Source: Novosphingobium beihaiense (GTDB lineage: Bacteria; Pseudomonadota; Alphaproteobacteria; Sphingomonadales; Sphingomonadaceae). From it: a DNA stretch of 64,000 bases. The stretch is taken from assembly GCF_022832375.1 (NCBI RefSeq), contig NZ_JALHLG010000013.1, positions 103,124 to 167,123 on the forward strand, given 5' to 3'. Made by a program: the position numbers and the translations under genes. The notes under the pieces were generated by a model that ran no database searches, was not told the DNA's origin, and saw nothing but the letters and a program-made list of their open reading frames with translations. Below are positions 62,512-64,000 of the stretch, in pieces. Within the stretch, counting starts at the first letter, position 1. Every line of letters starts with the position of its first letter.

Positions 62512-62783
62512 CCTAGGCTCAGGACCTATTAATCGCGCCATCGAGGCGCCCAAATGGCAAACATATCGAGCCAAAGGGCCCGCCGGGAAGGCTGGTTGCC
62601 TTTCCAAGGGCGCTTTGGTTCGAGATGGAAGCCATTTGGGCGTCCCGGAGGGATTTGACCAAAATGGCCCATGGCTGCGTCAAGAAGCCTTGAAATATCG
62701 ACATATTCCTGCGCCTTCTTTCCTGGCCCTGAGCCATTTTGCCTCAAACCTCGATGGCGCGATTAATAGATCCTGAGCCTAGG
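62512..62783. mobile_element. 272-bp element with 35-bp terminal inverted repeats (MITE-like)
   Basis: The ends 62512-62546 and 62749-62783 are inverted repeats identical at 34 of 35 bases, each starting CCTAGG at the outer tip. The interior is itself densely palindromic: CGCCCAAATGGC (62547-62558) pairs with 62631-62642, CGAGCCAAAG (62567-62576) with 62613-62622, and CAAAATGGC (62660-62668) with 62733-62741. It contains no credible gene. This is either a non-autonomous transposable element or a structured RNA. The right end supplies the stop codon (TAG in CCTAGG) of the neighbouring minus-strand gene. Confidence 0.8.
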
Positions 62784-63900
62784 CCGTAACGGCCTTGATC
62801 AGAATATCCGCCGATCGCTCGATAGCTCCGTCGAAATTGCCAAACGCGAATTTCAGGGCGCTGACTTGCGCTTCGATCTTGTTGTGATGATTGGCCACCG
62901 CCCGGTCGATGGCCGCAAGAACGGTGCCGGGGCCATCGGTGACTTCGCCCAAGTGCCATCCGGCATAGCGAAGGTCCGGTTCCCAGTGGATACCATGGCT
63001 GTTTAGGAAAACCGCGGGCCTTGGCCGCGAGAGAAATTCATAGAGCTGGCTGGAGACATCACCCAGATAAATGTCCGCTGCCTGAGTGTAGCGCATGTTG
63101 AAAAGGCTTGGGGAGCCGAGATCGATGATGATGCGGTTGGCAACGGCCTGCGAAAGGAAGCGCTGGCGATCGGCTTGCGACATTGTCTCCATGCTGCGGA
63201 TATGGGGCGCGAAAACAAGATTATAGCGATCCTGCTGGCGGAAGCGCTCGATCACATCCAAAGCGATATCAAGCGAGGAGATGCGAGCGTCGAAATGAGG
63301 ATTGTAGACGACGGTCGGCAGGCTGTTGCCGAACAAGGATTCTTTCGCGGGCGGGGCGATCCGGAGGTAATCAAGCTTCACATATCCGCCTACGCGAAGA
63401 CGTGACCGGTCAATGCCTTGCTCCAGGGCGCGCTGAAAATCCTTCTCGCCCGGAACAACGATCAGATCGAAAGCGCGAAGCCGCTTTTCGGAAGCAGGCG
63501 CTCTGTCGCCCGCTCCATGCCGGAAATGGATCAGTGGGCGCCGCCAGCCCATCTTGCGCAGTGCGGCTGAAGTGCGTTCAGGCGTAACGATCGCGCATGA
63601 ACGGCGTGCATGCCATCGTATAGAGGCCAGGATCGGACCTTTGGCGGCGGAGGGGCGCCCGGTGGCGCGGACTGCCAGCCTCGCGATCCATGGAATGCCA
63701 ATGCGGGCGATTTCCATCGTTTTTGCCTGCATTTGCCCGGCAATTTCGCGGAGGGCCTTCTCCGCTTCCTCATCCGCGCAGATGCATCGCACCGTGAAGC
63801 GGCTGGAACTTCGCGCAATCTGGGCGGCGATGGGCGCCAGATGGTATATCTGATGAGTGCCGCCGATGAAAACGAAACAAATCTCGTGAGTATTGGCCAT
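62779..63900 (-). CDS. CDP-glycerol glycerophosphotransferase-like / GT-B-fold protein
   Basis: A 373-residue protein with an N-terminal Rossmann-like start (HEICFVFIGGTHQIYHLAPI), HFRHGAGDRAP, VVPGEKDFQRAL, and the C-terminal active-site-like region GDVSSQLYEFLSRPRPAVFL, close to the Glyphos_transf (PF04464) signature in which Asp-Ser-Ser binds the nucleotide. These enzymes add glycerol phosphate or sugars to cell-surface polymers. ATG 63900 has GAGGAG six bases upstream. The last codon and stop lie in the end of the inverted-repeat element. The acceptor is unknown. Confidence 0.7.
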   Translation of the reverse strand: MANTHEICFVFIGGTHQIYHLAPIAAQIARSSSRFTVRCICADEEAEKALREIAGQMQAKTMEIARIGIPWIARLAVRATGRPSAAKGPILASIRWHARRSCAIVTPERTSAALRKMGWRRPLIHFRHGAGDRAPASEKRLRAFDLIVVPGEKDFQRALEQGIDRSRLRVGGYVKLDYLRIAPPAKESLFGNSLPTVVYNPHFDARISSLDIALDVIERFRQQDRYNLVFAPHIRSMETMSQADRQRFLSQAVANRIIIDLGSPSLFNMRYTQAADIYLGDVSSQLYEFLSRPRPAVFLNSHGIHWEPDLRYAGWHLGEVTDGPGTVLAAIDRAVANHHNKIEAQVSALKFAFGNFDGAIERSADILIKAVTA

Positions 63901-64000
63901 CGGCGCTCCTCTACAAATCAACGCGGTGTAATGCACCCCTTATTGAATGGCCGACAAACATGTCAGTCCGTCCGAAAACGCACGGGCTGATCGGGTTTCG
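63901..64000. other. Right window edge, nothing identified
   Basis: One hundred bases upstream of the glycerophosphotransferase-like gene. They probably hold its promoter; no gene start or repeat is visible before the window ends. Confidence 0.4.

Noticed and set aside
62519..62747. Small open frames of about 72 codons inside the 272-bp element
   Set aside because: Both overlap each other in different frames, have no ribosome-binding sites, and cover palindromic DNA; the element is better treated as non-coding.

Overview
The window looks like a chromosomal stretch of a GC-rich alphaproteobacterium, most likely a sphingomonad of the Novosphingobium/Sphingobium/Erythrobacter type. This rests on the alphaproteobacterial gene order (yqeY, dnaG, rpoD; rpiB, glyA, nrdR, trmJ; carA, carB, greA), the short PurL, the DUF4170 and I78-inhibitor proteins, a large TonB-dependent receptor with a carboxypeptidase-regulatory-like N-terminus, and very GC-rich wobble positions. 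No rRNA, prophage, plasmid or CRISPR locus is present, so this is mostly core genome with small accessory patches. All assignments come from reading the sequence; no database search was run.

Layout. 1-9.9 kb: an exported TPR protein cut by the left edge, a GyrI-like protein, panB, an APC-family amino acid permease, and a divergent pair of a Tat-exported PhoD-like phosphatase and a TonB-dependent receptor. 9.9-18.2 kb: two tRNA-Glu genes differing by one base, recJ, a flavodoxin-like protein, a translationally coupled pair ending in an AHH nuclease, nitronate monooxygenase, a MaoC-like dehydratase, and leuA behind a leucine-rich leader peptide. 18.2-21.1 kb: an accessory patch with an I78 inhibitor lipoprotein, a 21-bp-periodic repeat array and two unrecognised genes. 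21.1-25.8 kb: ilvC, ilvN, ilvB and miaA. With leuA this makes a branched-chain amino acid region.

25.8-38.3 kb: serB, a DUF559 nuclease packed between palindromic repeats, purL, xseB, ispA, coaD, an exported cyclophilin, queA, a two-gene ABC exporter, a DUF481 outer-membrane protein, tgt and an orphan ParA ATPase. queA and tgt both serve queuosine tRNA modification. 38.3-42.3 kb: rpsD and the operon rpiB-glyA-(75 aa)-nrdR-trmJ. 42.9-46.3 kb: a DEAD-box helicase and a membrane-bound EAL phosphodiesterase. 46.3-52 kb: DUF2059, rpoD, dnaG, a repeat-flanked GIY-YIG nuclease and yqeY. 52.1-58 kb: carA, two small coupled genes, carB and greA. 58-64 kb: a DUF4170 gene behind a near-consensus Fur box, a four-gene YqjD/YqjE-like membrane operon, eno, a TetR regulator with a palindromic operator, a 272-bp element with 35-bp inverted ends, and a glycerophosphotransferase-like gene.

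The most unusual signals are the two small nuclease genes each boxed in by their own inverted repeats (26.7-27.3 kb and 51.07-51.50 kb), the 272-bp inverted-repeat element at 62.5 kb, the phased TGTCAC array at 18.6 kb, the leuA attenuator-type leader, and the coupled AHH-nuclease pair at 12.6-14.0 kb.
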